This document shows, piece after piece, positions 1 through 8,192 of a stretch of DNA of 49,168 nucleotides (positions are counted from its first letter, which is position 1; each line of letters begins with the position of its first letter). Source of the stretch: an uncultured Bacteroidales bacterium (GTDB lineage: Bacteria > Bacteroidota > Bacteroidia > Bacteroidales > Bacteroidaceae). The notes below the pieces were generated by a model, which had not been told where the DNA came from, ran no database searches, and worked only from the letters and a program-made list of their open reading frames with translations. The stretch spans positions 1 to 49,168 of the forward strand of contig CAMGOT010000003.1 in the NCBI GenBank assembly GCA_946060685.1. The letters run 5' to 3'. Position numbers and translations under genes: made by a program.

Positions 1-371
1 ATACGAGTACAGACCGTTGATATTTCAAATGACAGACAGCTTACTTTATTCTAAAATATATTCGGCGAACTCACGTTATATTATATAATTATCTATATAT
101 CAATAAGTTATAAAGTATAAGAAAGGTGCATGTGTGCCATTTTTTAATTGTCGTCTGTCATCTGTCATCTGTATAACTGTATAACTGTTCGTCTGTTCGG
201 TTTCATGGGCTTTCGAGGTTGCGCTTCTTCGTATGCCTGCTTTCCTCTACAGGGTCTTTTCTGGTGGAAGCATTCGGAGGAAGACGGTGGCATTCGTGCT
301 TCCCGCTGGCAAGTGCGGCCATCCTGTGGCGGGAGAACTGGTGCGGCAGGACATTTCGGGGGATGACGTGG

Positions 372-411
372 AAAAAAAAGCATACAGCCCAAGGCTGGTT
401 GCCCTGGGCTG
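372..411 (-). terminator. Intrinsic terminator of the DASS transporter gene
   Basis: Minus strand reads CAGCCCAGGG-caaccag-CCTTGGGCTG followed by tatgcTTTTTTTT, just downstream of the 434..1939 stop. Confidence 0.75.
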
Positions 412-433
412 AAAAATTAGTAAATGATTTTTT

Positions 434-1939
434 TCAGAAAATGCCTAACTTGCCGTAGATAATCAGAAGGGTGTAGGCGAGGGTGAGGGAGATGACTCCC
501 ACGATGAGGCCCACCTTCGACATCTGTGAAGTCTTTACCAGGCCTGTGGAATAGGCAATGGCATTGGGAGGCGTGGAGATGGGGAGTGCCATGGCGAAAC
601 TTGCGCTAAGGGCAAGTCCTACGACGAGGGTAGTGACGCCACCGATGGGTTCCAGCTGATCCTTCATGCCTTCGCCCACGGTGATGAGGATGGGCACCAT
701 CAGGGCTGCGCTGGCGGAATTGCTGATGAAGGTGCTGAGGGTCCAGCATATCAGTCCGGCACCGATGAGCACGAGGAATACGGGGAATTCCGAGAAGGGA
801 ATGCTCTCCACCATGGCGCGTGCCAATCCTGACTGGCGCATACCCGTGCCGAGGGCGAAACCGCCCGCCACCATCCAGAGCACACTCCAGTCGATGTGCT
901 TGATGTCCTCGGAGGTGACGATGCCGAGAGCCGTGAATGCACCTACGGGGAAGAGGGCCACCACATAGGAGTTGATACCGAAAATCTTTTCGCCCATCCA
1001 GAGGAAGATGGTCAATGCCATGACGACATAGATGGCCTTCGTCTGCCAGTTGTTCTTGGCGCCGCCTTCAATCTTGAACTCCAGGTGCTTGCTGCTGAAA
1101 CGGTAGAGGTTGAGGAGCAGGGCCCAGCTGATGATGAGGATGACGAGCATAAGGGGCACCATCATGATCATCCAGTCGAGGAAGCCGATGTTGATGCCGG
1201 CATCCTTGAGGGCTCCGATGGCGATACCGTTAGGAGGAGTTCCGATGGGAGTGGCAATACCTCCGATGTTGCAGCCGATGGGAATGGCGAGTGCCAAGGC
1301 GATGCGTCCGCGCTCATTTTCCGGCAGCGTGCGGAACACGGGTGCCAGGAAGGTGAGCATCATGGCCGCCGTGGCGGTATTGCTGACGAACATGGAGAAG
1401 ATGGCCGTGACGAGCATGAAGCCGAAGAGCACCACCTTGGCTCTTGTGCCGAAGGGCTTGAGCATGACGCGTGCAAGACTGACGTCGACACCGCTCTTCG
1501 AGGCTACGAGTGCCAGGATGAATCCACCCATGAAGAGCATGACGGTGGGGTCGGCAAAGGCGGCGATGATGTCCTTGTAGGGGATAAGGCCTTGCAGCTG
1601 CTCCACGCCTTTTGAATTGACTTCCGTGGCAGCCCCTGCATAGTTGTTCAGGTCGATGAGCATGGATATGGCAGAGTCGCTGACGGTGAAGAGCATCACC
1701 ACGATAATCAGCACGGAGGTGACCCATGCCGGAACGCCTTCCGTGATCCACATCAATGCCGCAAAGGCAAAGATGGAAATCATGCGCTGCTCGATGACCG
1801 TGATGCCCGGGATGCCGAAGCAGGCAGAGGGCAGATTCCACAGTAATAGGGACAAGATGAGAACCGCCGTAATCTTGATGAAACGTACGACGTCAAACTG
1901 AGAGGCAAACGATTTGCTCTCCTGGTTACGTGTTTCCAT
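434..1939 (-). CDS. DASS/SLC13-family sodium:dicarboxylate (anion) symporter
   Basis: 501 aa polytopic protein; conserved stretches such as SNTATAAMMLTFLAPV, IGCNIGGIATPIGTPPN, FISNSASAALMVPI and ALPISTPPNAIAYSTG. Confidence 0.9.
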   Translation of the reverse strand: METRNQESKSFASQFDVVRFIKITAVLILSLLLWNLPSACFGIPGITVIEQRMISIFAFAALMWITEGVPAWVTSVLIIVVMLFTVSDSAISMLIDLNNYAGAATEVNSKGVEQLQGLIPYKDIIAAFADPTVMLFMGGFILALVASKSGVDVSLARVMLKPFGTRAKVVLFGFMLVTAIFSMFVSNTATAAMMLTFLAPVFRTLPENERGRIALALAIPIGCNIGGIATPIGTPPNGIAIGALKDAGINIGFLDWMIMMVPLMLVILIISWALLLNLYRFSSKHLEFKIEGGAKNNWQTKAIYVVMALTIFLWMGEKIFGINSYVVALFPVGAFTALGIVTSEDIKHIDWSVLWMVAGGFALGTGMRQSGLARAMVESIPFSEFPVFLVLIGAGLICWTLSTFISNSASAALMVPILITVGEGMKDQLEPIGGVTTLVVGLALSASFAMALPISTPPNAIAYSTGLVKTSQMSKVGLIVGVISLTLAYTLLIIYGKLGIF

Positions 1940-1988
1940 GAAAATTGCTGTGTGTGTATGTTTTTTAGTGTATATATGTATTTGGTTG

Positions 1989-1996
1989 CAAATTTA
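1989..1996 (-). promoter_or_regulatory. Bacteroidetes-type -7 box (TAAATTTG) for the DASS gene
   Basis: TAnnTTTG match on the minus strand about 50 bp upstream of the start codon. Confidence 0.5.
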
Positions 1997-2071
1997 CGAA
2001 GAAATCGGATATGGCCGCCAACGCTGGGGGGAAAAAACCGCGGATGCTTGCCACAGAAACGAGTAAAATGC

Positions 2072-2255
2072 AAAAAACATCCTCTATCTTCACAGACCGA
2101 GGATGCGTACAAGTGAATGAATATGGGATTTGAACAGTTAAATGTCGTGCCACCCTTCGGCTTTTCCTGCAAGAACTTACGGGAATTTCCACCCAAGGGA
2201 TTGGCACCTTTTTACACACATAGGTGCCTTGCTGCGGCACAGGATTCAATATGAC
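2072..2255 (-). ncRNA. Candidate independent ~185-nt small RNA (6S-like or other structured RNA)
   Basis: Minus strand: TTG-N20-TACCTTTG promoter, then a structured stretch with GTGCC/GGCACC/GGTGCC/GGTGGCAC complementary segments, ending in the GCATCCTC...GAGGATGTTTTTT hairpin; no convincing ORF. Confidence 0.55.
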
Positions 2256-2260
2256 AAGTG

Positions 2261-2268
2261 CAAAGGTA
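2261..2268 (-). promoter_or_regulatory. -7 box TACCTTTG of the candidate ncRNA
   Basis: TAnnTTTG match with TTG 20 nt upstream on the minus strand. Confidence 0.5.
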
Positions 2269-2282
2269 CGGCTTAGGCTTCA

Positions 2283-2333
2283 ATAAAACAAGCACTTTCC
2301 ACAGAAATATGCAATATTGTGTGGAAAGTGCTT
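2283..2333 (-). terminator. Rho-independent terminator of the rubredoxin gene
   Basis: Perfect 14-bp inverted repeat AAGCACTTTCCACA / TGTGGAAAGTGCTT followed by a T-rich stretch on the minus strand. Confidence 0.75.
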
Positions 2334-2346
2334 AAATTTGTCATTC

Positions 2347-2505
2347 TCAGGCTTCGGAGAACTCATCTTTTCCAACGCCGCAGAGCGGGCATTCGAAATC
2401 ATCGGGAAGGTCCTCGAAGGCTGTTCCGGGCTCTATGCCGGCTTCGGGAACTCCTGCTGCGGGGTCGTATTCCCAGCCGCAGACGTCGCAAACGTATTTC
2501 TTCAT
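2347..2505 (-). CDS. Rubredoxin
   Basis: [18 protein letters not shown]...[18 protein letters not shown]: two CxxC(G) knuckles typical of rubredoxin. Confidence 0.97.
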   Translation of the reverse strand: MKKYVCDVCGWEYDPAAGVPEAGIEPGTAFEDLPDDFECPLCGVGKDEFSEA

Positions 2506-2597
2506 AATGCGTGTGGGTTTTAGAGGGTTATACAAATGGTTGATTAAAATGTGGGGAAATCCTTATTGCGTTGAGTGCTTGGGCCGCAGGTGGGATG

Positions 2598-3542
2598 TCA
2601 GCGGCGCAAGGCGTAAGGGTCGGTATATGCGTCGGCAGAGGAGCGGCGGGTGCTGCTGCCGGAGCGGACAGAGGATGAGGAACTGCGGGTGTTGCCATTG
2701 TCGGAGCGGACGGCTGAGGAAGAGCGGCGGTTGCTGTTGGCAGGCCGATAGCCCTGGTTGCCCGCGGACGGATTGCCTGCCTGTCCGGGACGTGCGCTTT
2801 GCCCGCTGCCCGGACGGCTGTTGCCCTGGCTGGGACGTGCGTTTTGCCCGCTGCCCGGACGGTTGCTGCCCTGGCTGGGACGCATTCCCTGGTTGCCTGC
2901 AGAAGGATTGCCCGCCTGTCCGGGACGTGCGCTTTGTCCGCTGCCCGGACGGCTGCTGCCCTGTCCAGGACGCATTCCCGGGTTGCTCGCCGGCCGACGG
3001 TCTTGACCGGGACGGAAGTCCTTGCTTCCAGGTTTTCCCGGCTTGCCGTAGCTATGGTTCATGCCTCCGTGGTGCTGGGGCGGACGGTGTCCGATGAAGG
3101 GGGAGGCGGAATGATGCGTGCGGCCATGCCACAGGCCGCCATGGCAATGGGCATAGACGGCAGGACGGCGGTAGAAATAGTAGTCCCTGTGGTAATAGTC
3201 CCACAAGGTGCAATACCATGCTCCGCGAATCCAGCGCAGCGGACGGAGGAAATAGTCGGTGGCACGATAGACACGCCATTGCCAGTCATAGAGGATATAG
3301 CTAAGGTCGGTGTTGCGATAGTTCCAATAGTACCCGTCGACATCGTAGGGGGAATTGATGTTGAGGAAATATTCCAGGTTCACCTGATACACCTGGTCAT
3401 ACTGCGCGGGGGTGAGGTTGAGTTCGTAGGCCATCTTGTCGGATAGGAAATAGGCTTGTGCCTGAGCGTCTCTGAGACTCATGGCGAGGGCCGATACGGT
3501 GCTGACGAGCACTACTGCCAAAGAGAGGAAAAAGCGTTTCAT
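2598..3542 (-). CDS. Secreted protein with Tyr/His/Trp-rich N-terminal region and Arg/Gly/Ser/Pro/Gln repeat tail
   Basis: Signal peptide MKRFFLSLAVVLVSTVSALA; C-terminal tandem repeats RPGSGQSARPGQAGNPSAGNQGMRP... Confidence 0.7.
   Translation of the reverse strand: MKRFFLSLAVVLVSTVSALAMSLRDAQAQAYFLSDKMAYELNLTPAQYDQVYQVNLEYFLNINSPYDVDGYYWNYRNTDLSYILYDWQWRVYRATDYFLRPLRWIRGAWYCTLWDYYHRDYYFYRRPAVYAHCHGGLWHGRTHHSASPFIGHRPPQHHGGMNHSYGKPGKPGSKDFRPGQDRRPASNPGMRPGQGSSRPGSGQSARPGQAGNPSAGNQGMRPSQGSNRPGSGQNARPSQGNSRPGSGQSARPGQAGNPSAGNQGYRPANSNRRSSSAVRSDNGNTRSSSSSVRSGSSTRRSSADAYTDPYALRR
2757..3000. repeat. Coding tandem repeat (VNTR-like) in the secreted protein
   Basis: Repeated 'gggacgtgcgctttgcccgctgcccggacggctgctgccctg' blocks, in phase with SARPGQ/RPGSGQ/GNPSAGNQG units. 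Confidence 0.85.
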
Positions 3543-3769
3543 AGAGCAGGGATTGGTTTTGTGAGAGGGGATAGCCTCTGTGTTCTTGTTTGGGGGGTGG
3601 GAATGAAGAGCACCCACCTTTGTTCATTCTGGTAGCTGGAATCGGGGATTGAACGTCGGGCTCCGGTGAGATGGCAAGGGGAAGAAAATTCTCTTCCTCA
3701 TTCTGAATTTTTCCTTCCGAATACCCTATGCCTCATTCCTTCATCCTAAAAACGTAAGGAATACGTTTG

Positions 3770-3777
3770 CAAAGGTA
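3770..3777 (-). promoter_or_regulatory. -7 box TACCTTTG upstream of the repeat-tail secreted protein
   Basis: TAnnTTTG match; implies a ~220-nt 5' leader before the start at 3542. Confidence 0.4.
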
Positions 3778-4034
3778 ATGCAATTCGAGGCATAAAGATA
3801 AACCTGGGGATGCGGAAAAACAATGGTTTTAACTTTTCTTTCATGTTTTTTCCCTCCCAACTTGACGGTTGACACCCCCTCTCCCGTCGTTCCGACGGCA
3901 AAGTCCCCGTTTTCCACGGGCTGCCAAGGGGCTGGGTATGCGGCCTTTTCCCTCCTCCGGCTCTCTCCCTCTCCCCACTTTCCCCTCGGGCTTCCCGGCA
4001 GGAGTCCGTGGCGGCGGGGGTGGAGGGGAGGATG

Positions 4035-4892
4035 CTATTTCAGGATGAAGATGCCGGAAGGCACTTTGCGGCGAAGGGCTTCCACGGCGGGCTTGACGGG
4101 AAGTGAACTGTTCTCCAGGGCACTCTTCACGGTGGTTTCGGCGATGAGGGGATGATTGTTCTCCTCGCTGAGATGGCAGAGCCAGATGTGGCGTGTGGCA
4201 GGGGTGAGGATCTGCGCCAGGCGTTCGGCACATACGCGATTGTCCATGTGCCCCCTCTCGCCCATGATGCGGCGTTTCAGGCGGTCGGGGTAGGGGCCTT
4301 TGCGCAGCATCTCGGCATCATAGTTGGCCTCGATGACGAGATAGCGTGCCCGCTGGATGTAGGGGATGAGATTGTCGGTGAAGGTGCCGCAGTCGGTGAT
4401 GATGCAGAAGGTCAGGGGGGAGTTGTCGGGGTTGGCATCCGCCTTTGCCATATCGAAGAGATCCTCGGGCGGTTCGGGTTGTGTCACCTCGATGAAATAG
4501 CCGTTGCAGTCGTTGGAATCGTGCATGATGGCGAAGGGGGTGATGCGGAAGGGACCCACCTCGAAGGGGACGTCGAGCGAGGTGGTGTGCTTGAGTTCGG
4601 AAGGAATCTTTTTCGACATCATGCGGTTGCGGTCGATGCCGACATGTACGTGCTCCGAAGCATAGACTGGCGTGTGCTGGGCGATGGCAAGAGGCCCTAC
4701 GCCTTTGATGTGGTCGGTATGGTCGTGGGTGACGATGACAGCCTTGACGAGCGAGAGGGAAAGTCCGTAGTCGTGCATGTGGCGCTTGAAGATGCGGATT
4801 CCTATGCCCAAATCGATGAGGATGGCGGTTCCTGACGATTCAAGATAATAGCAGTTGCCACAGGAGCCGCTGCTGACAGGAAGAAATTTCAT
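4035..4892 (-). CDS. MBL-fold metallo-hydrolase (YycJ/WalJ-like)
   Basis: MKFLPVSSGSCGNCYYLES...ILIDLGIG...VTHDHTDHIKGVGPLA: HxHxDH metallo-beta-lactamase motif. Confidence 0.9.
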   Translation of the reverse strand: MKFLPVSSGSCGNCYYLESSGTAILIDLGIGIRIFKRHMHDYGLSLSLVKAVIVTHDHTDHIKGVGPLAIAQHTPVYASEHVHVGIDRNRMMSKKIPSELKHTTSLDVPFEVGPFRITPFAIMHDSNDCNGYFIEVTQPEPPEDLFDMAKADANPDNSPLTFCIITDCGTFTDNLIPYIQRARYLVIEANYDAEMLRKGPYPDRLKRRIMGERGHMDNRVCAERLAQILTPATRHIWLCHLSEENNHPLIAETTVKSALENSSLPVKPAVEALRRKVPSGIFILK

Positions 4893-4966
4893 GGGGGTGA
4901 AATAGAGGGTGATATGATGTAGCCCCGCCCCCTCTGCCTGCGCCTTTTCGCTGGAGAGGAGAGGCG

Positions 4967-7267
4967 TCAGAAGGGAAGTCCTACGGCAAAGTGCAGGGCG
5001 AAGTCGCGTTTGAAGTTGGGGTGTGCGATGACGAAATGTTCAGGCCCCGACTCCACGGTGGGGTCGATGGCCTTCATGCCTCCGTCGAGACGCAGGATGA
5101 AATAGTTGAAGTTCAAGCGAAGTCCGAGGCCGTAGCTGACGGCAATCTGCCTGTAGAACTCGTTCCATCGGAACATGCCTCCAGGCTGGTCGGCATAGTC
5201 CTTGATATTCCAGATGTTGCCGGCATCGATGAATGCCGCCCCCTCCAGTTTCCAGATGAGGGGCGAGCGGAACTCCACGGAGAGGTCGAGCTTGATGTTG
5301 CCCGTCTGGTTGATGAAATCGATGTTGCCGTCGCGTCCCTTGTAGGAGCCCGGGCCCAGTTGTCGCACGCTCCATCCGCGCACGGAATTGGCGCCTCCGG
5401 CAAAATATCGTTTTTCGTAGGGCACGATGTTGCTGTTGCCATAGGGATAGGCTATGCCGAATGCAGCATGGAAAGCCAGGGACTGCGAGGTGTTGAGCAG
5501 GATGCTTTTGGAGAAGTCGAAATCGAACTTCAGATATTGCGAGAAGGGGATGCCGATGAGCGACCGGCTGCCGTCGGCATTGGCGGGCTGCCTGGTGGCT
5601 TTCGCCACGGCATAGAGGAGATTGCCCGCAGTCTCCACGTTGGCCTTGATTTGATAGCCGTTGGTGCGGTTGAGGGTGATGGCCGACTTTTTCTTCAGCG
5701 AATTGTAGGTGAAGCTGTATCCGAACTTCATGATGAAGAGATTCTCGTAGGTGTAGCGCAGAACGGCATAGCGGGGGTCGTCGCCTTCGAGATACTCCTT
5801 GGTGAAGGTGTCGGAAATCCAGGGCATGAACACATAGTTGAGCGAAAGGAGGTCGAGCCTGTTCTGGAAGTTCGGCCTTTTGCGCTTGTACCAAGTGAGG
5901 GCCCAGGTACCCGTGAGGAGCCGCCGGTGGAATTCCGGACGGTTCTGGGAGTTGTAGAGGAGGGAGAACTCGCTGCTTCCCCTCATGTGGCGGCTGTATT
6001 TCGAAGCCTTGTAGACGGGTAGGGTGGGGAGGCGGAGCGTGGCCTCTGCGCTATATTCGATATAGTTCTGGTTCTGGTAGCCCTCCAGCCCCTTGATGGC
6101 CTCATAGGCTCCCCTCATCTTGATGTTGAAACTTTCCGCAGCCCCCAGGAGATTGCGGTTGGTATACGTGAAACTGGCCGCCCCTCCGAGGTCGCCCGCC
6201 GTGTTGGTGCCTTCAAGGTCGAGGCTCACTCCGTTCAGACGGTTGAAATTGACGTATACATCGGCATTCAGGAGGGAATCGCCGGAGGCCGGCGTACTAT
6301 AGCGCACGGTGGAATGGTTGACGTAGGGCAGCGTGTTGAGACCCTGATAGGTGAAGAGCGTCTTCTGCTCGTTGAAGAGGCTGTCGCGGTCCAGCAGCAC
6401 CTCGCGGTGGTAGACCTTCCGCTTCATCCTGCCGCCATGGTCGGCAATCCAGGTGAAGTGGGCCGTTTCGATGGTGTCGGGCGTGCCTTCGGCCTGCATC
6501 TCCTCGTGGATGGTGGTATTGGCGATGCGGTAGCATTGGTAGGCCATGGCGGGGTTGACGTTGGACGGCCTTCTGAACACCACCTGCAGATGGCAGCCAA
6601 GGTCGAGCGAAGCCGTATCGGCGGCAAAGGTGATGAATCCGGGATTGAGGTTGTAGTAGCCCTTCTGCCGCAGTATGCCCACGATCCGCGAACGCTCCTC
6701 GTCGAAGAGAGTGGCGTCGAGCGGCATGCCCGTGAAGAGCGTGGTCTTCCCGCACAATTGCTCCACGGCATGGCGTATGGTGTCGCTGTCGAAACTCCAG
6801 CTGATGCTCCTCACATAGTAGCGCCGTCCGGGCATGAGGGAATATTCCAGTCGTGTGCGTCGGGCACGCTTCCGGGAGTGGATGGTGTCGGCCGATACTC
6901 GGGCCTTCAGATAGCCCTTGGTGCGCAGGGCATTCTCTATCGACTGCCTGGAATATTCCATCTTCGTGGCATCATAGATGACCGGGGCCTCTCCGATGCG
7001 ATGGATGAGGCGGTTGAAACGCCGCGTGCTGTCGGTGCCGGACATGCAGTAGAGTCCGAGAGGCACCTTCAGGCAGCTCAGCCACTTCATGTTGGCCTCC
7101 TGGCGGATATGCTCGCGATAGTCGGATGCCCGCACTTCGGGAGCGTCCGACTTCATCTTGACCGATGTGAGCATATACCGCCCTTCCGGCACAAAGCGCG
7201 TCGGGGAGCACGCCGTCAAGAGGAGCATAACGGCTACAAGGGGCAGCAGTAGGGAGGAAATTTTCAA
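4967..7267 (-). CDS. BamA/TamA-family outer membrane lipoprotein (TamL-like)
   Basis: Lipobox LLLTACS; POTRA-like region; C-terminal YFAGGANSVRGWSVRQLGPGSYKG and FIDAGNIWNI, typical of Omp85 barrels. Confidence 0.9.
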   Translation of the reverse strand: MKISSLLLPLVAVMLLLTACSPTRFVPEGRYMLTSVKMKSDAPEVRASDYREHIRQEANMKWLSCLKVPLGLYCMSGTDSTRRFNRLIHRIGEAPVIYDATKMEYSRQSIENALRTKGYLKARVSADTIHSRKRARRTRLEYSLMPGRRYYVRSISWSFDSDTIRHAVEQLCGKTTLFTGMPLDATLFDEERSRIVGILRQKGYYNLNPGFITFAADTASLDLGCHLQVVFRRPSNVNPAMAYQCYRIANTTIHEEMQAEGTPDTIETAHFTWIADHGGRMKRKVYHREVLLDRDSLFNEQKTLFTYQGLNTLPYVNHSTVRYSTPASGDSLLNADVYVNFNRLNGVSLDLEGTNTAGDLGGAASFTYTNRNLLGAAESFNIKMRGAYEAIKGLEGYQNQNYIEYSAEATLRLPTLPVYKASKYSRHMRGSSEFSLLYNSQNRPEFHRRLLTGTWALTWYKRKRPNFQNRLDLLSLNYVFMPWISDTFTKEYLEGDDPRYAVLRYTYENLFIMKFGYSFTYNSLKKKSAITLNRTNGYQIKANVETAGNLLYAVAKATRQPANADGSRSLIGIPFSQYLKFDFDFSKSILLNTSQSLAFHAAFGIAYPYGNSNIVPYEKRYFAGGANSVRGWSVRQLGPGSYKGRDGNIDFINQTGNIKLDLSVEFRSPLIWKLEGAAFIDAGNIWNIKDYADQPGGMFRWNEFYRQIAVSYGLGLRLNFNYFILRLDGGMKAIDPTVESGPEHFVIAHPNFKRDFALHFAVGLPF

Positions 7268-7289
7268 ATGTGTAAAGGGTTTAGACGTG

Positions 7290-7297
7290 CAAATTTA
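7290..7297 (-). promoter_or_regulatory. -7 box TAAATTTG for tamL-like gene
   Basis: TAnnTTTG match on the minus strand just upstream of 7267. Confidence 0.45.
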
Positions 7298-7319
7298 CTA
7301 ATAATCTGCGAAAACATCG

Positions 7320-7327
7320 TAAATTTG
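7320..7327 (+). promoter_or_regulatory. -7 box TAAATTTG for the SpoU methyltransferase gene
   Basis: TAnnTTTG match ~75 bp upstream of the ATG at 7401. Confidence 0.45.
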
Positions 7328-7350
7328 CGCCAAAATCCCTAACTATGGAT

Positions 7351-7372
7351 TTGCGAATCTACAGAACACCCC
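7351..7372 (-). repeat. Single copy of the GGGGTGTTCTRTAAATT repeat terminus
   Basis: Minus strand GGGGTGTTCTGTAGATTCGCAA, near-identical to the arms at 46585-46622. Confidence 0.5.
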
Positions 7373-7400
7373 CTAAAATCAACTCTTACAGCCCTGAATC

Positions 7401-8174
7401 ATGCAGACAAAATTACTGAGCAAGAACAAGCAGAAACTCATCCGGCAGATGTCGCTCAAGAAGCATCGCGACGAACTGGGCCTATTTCTTGCCGAGGGTC
7501 CGAAGGTGGTGGGCGACCTTCTGGGGCATTTTCCCTGCAGGCTGCTTGCGGCTACGGCAGAATGGCTCGAAGAGCACCCGGAGGCGAAGGCCGACGAAGT
7601 GGTGGAGGTGAGTGCCGACGGGCTTCAGCAGGCATCGTTGCTCAAGACTCCCCGTGATGTCCTCGCCCTGTTTGCCCGCCCTGCGGATTCTTTGGAGAAT
7701 TTGGCTGCCGTCCCGGCCCGAAGCCTGACGCTTGCCCTTGACGGAGTGCAGGATCCCGGCAATGTGGGCACGATACTCCGCGTGGCCGACTGGTTTGGGA
7801 TAGAGGATGTGTTTTGCAGTATCGACACAGCCGATGCCTTTTCCCCGAAGACCGTGCAGGCAACGATGGGAGCCCTCGCGCGCGTACGCGTTCATTATAT
7901 AAATGATATGGAAGCCTTCCTTTCCTCCCTTCCGAAGGGAGTGCCTGTCTACGGAACGTTTCTGGATGGTGATGATGTGTACCGGCAGCCTCTTTCGCCC
8001 CATGGCGTCGTCGTGATGGGCAATGAAGGCAACGGTATATCCGCCTCCGTGGCACGCTGTGTGAACCATCGTCTGCTCATTCCCTCCTTTCCTCCCGAGC
8101 GTCCCACGAGCGAAAGCCTGAACGTGGCGATTGCCACTGCCGTGGTGTGTGCTGAGTTCCGGCGCCGGCAATAA
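7401..8174 (+). CDS. TrmH/SpoU-family RNA 2'-O-methyltransferase
   Basis: LALDGVQDPGNVGTILRVADWFGI, VVMGNEGNGIS and RLLIPSFPPERPTSESLNVAIATAVVCAEF: SPOUT motifs 1-3. Confidence 0.93.
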   Translation: MQTKLLSKNKQKLIRQMSLKKHRDELGLFLAEGPKVVGDLLGHFPCRLLAATAEWLEEHPEAKADEVVEVSADGLQQASLLKTPRDVLALFARPADSLENLAAVPARSLTLALDGVQDPGNVGTILRVADWFGIEDVFCSIDTADAFSPKTVQATMGALARVRVHYINDMEAFLSSLPKGVPVYGTFLDGDDVYRQPLSPHGVVVMGNEGNGISASVARCVNHRLLIPSFPPERPTSESLNVAIATAVVCAEFRRRQ

Positions 8175-8192
8175 TCCCCGTCATCAAGAAGT

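Noticed and set aside
896-1615. 239-aa plus-strand ORF antisense to the DASS transporter
   Set aside because: Low-complexity His/Glu/Asp-rich translation typical of antisense of a GC-rich gene; the minus-strand frame has clear homology.
2090-2160. T-box-like GGGTGGCACGAC and tRNA T-loop-like GTTCAAATCCC on the minus strand
   Set aside because: No specifier loop, full antiterminator or tRNA cloverleaf could be built, and the downstream gene is a transporter with its own promoter-like box; kept as a generic ncRNA candidate.
2435-3446. Plus-strand ORFs (220, 82, 215 aa) across the VNTR
   Set aside because: Open only because the repeat length keeps frames open; Cys/Arg-rich nonsense composition.
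3820-4034. ORF 3823..4155 and short hairpins in the intergenic region
   Set aside because: Pro/Ser/Arg-rich shadow translation overlapping the MBL gene; hairpins too short to classify.
4991-6022. 343-aa plus-strand ORF antisense to the TamL-like gene
   Set aside because: Antisense shadow ORF; the Omp85 frame on the minus strand is convincing.
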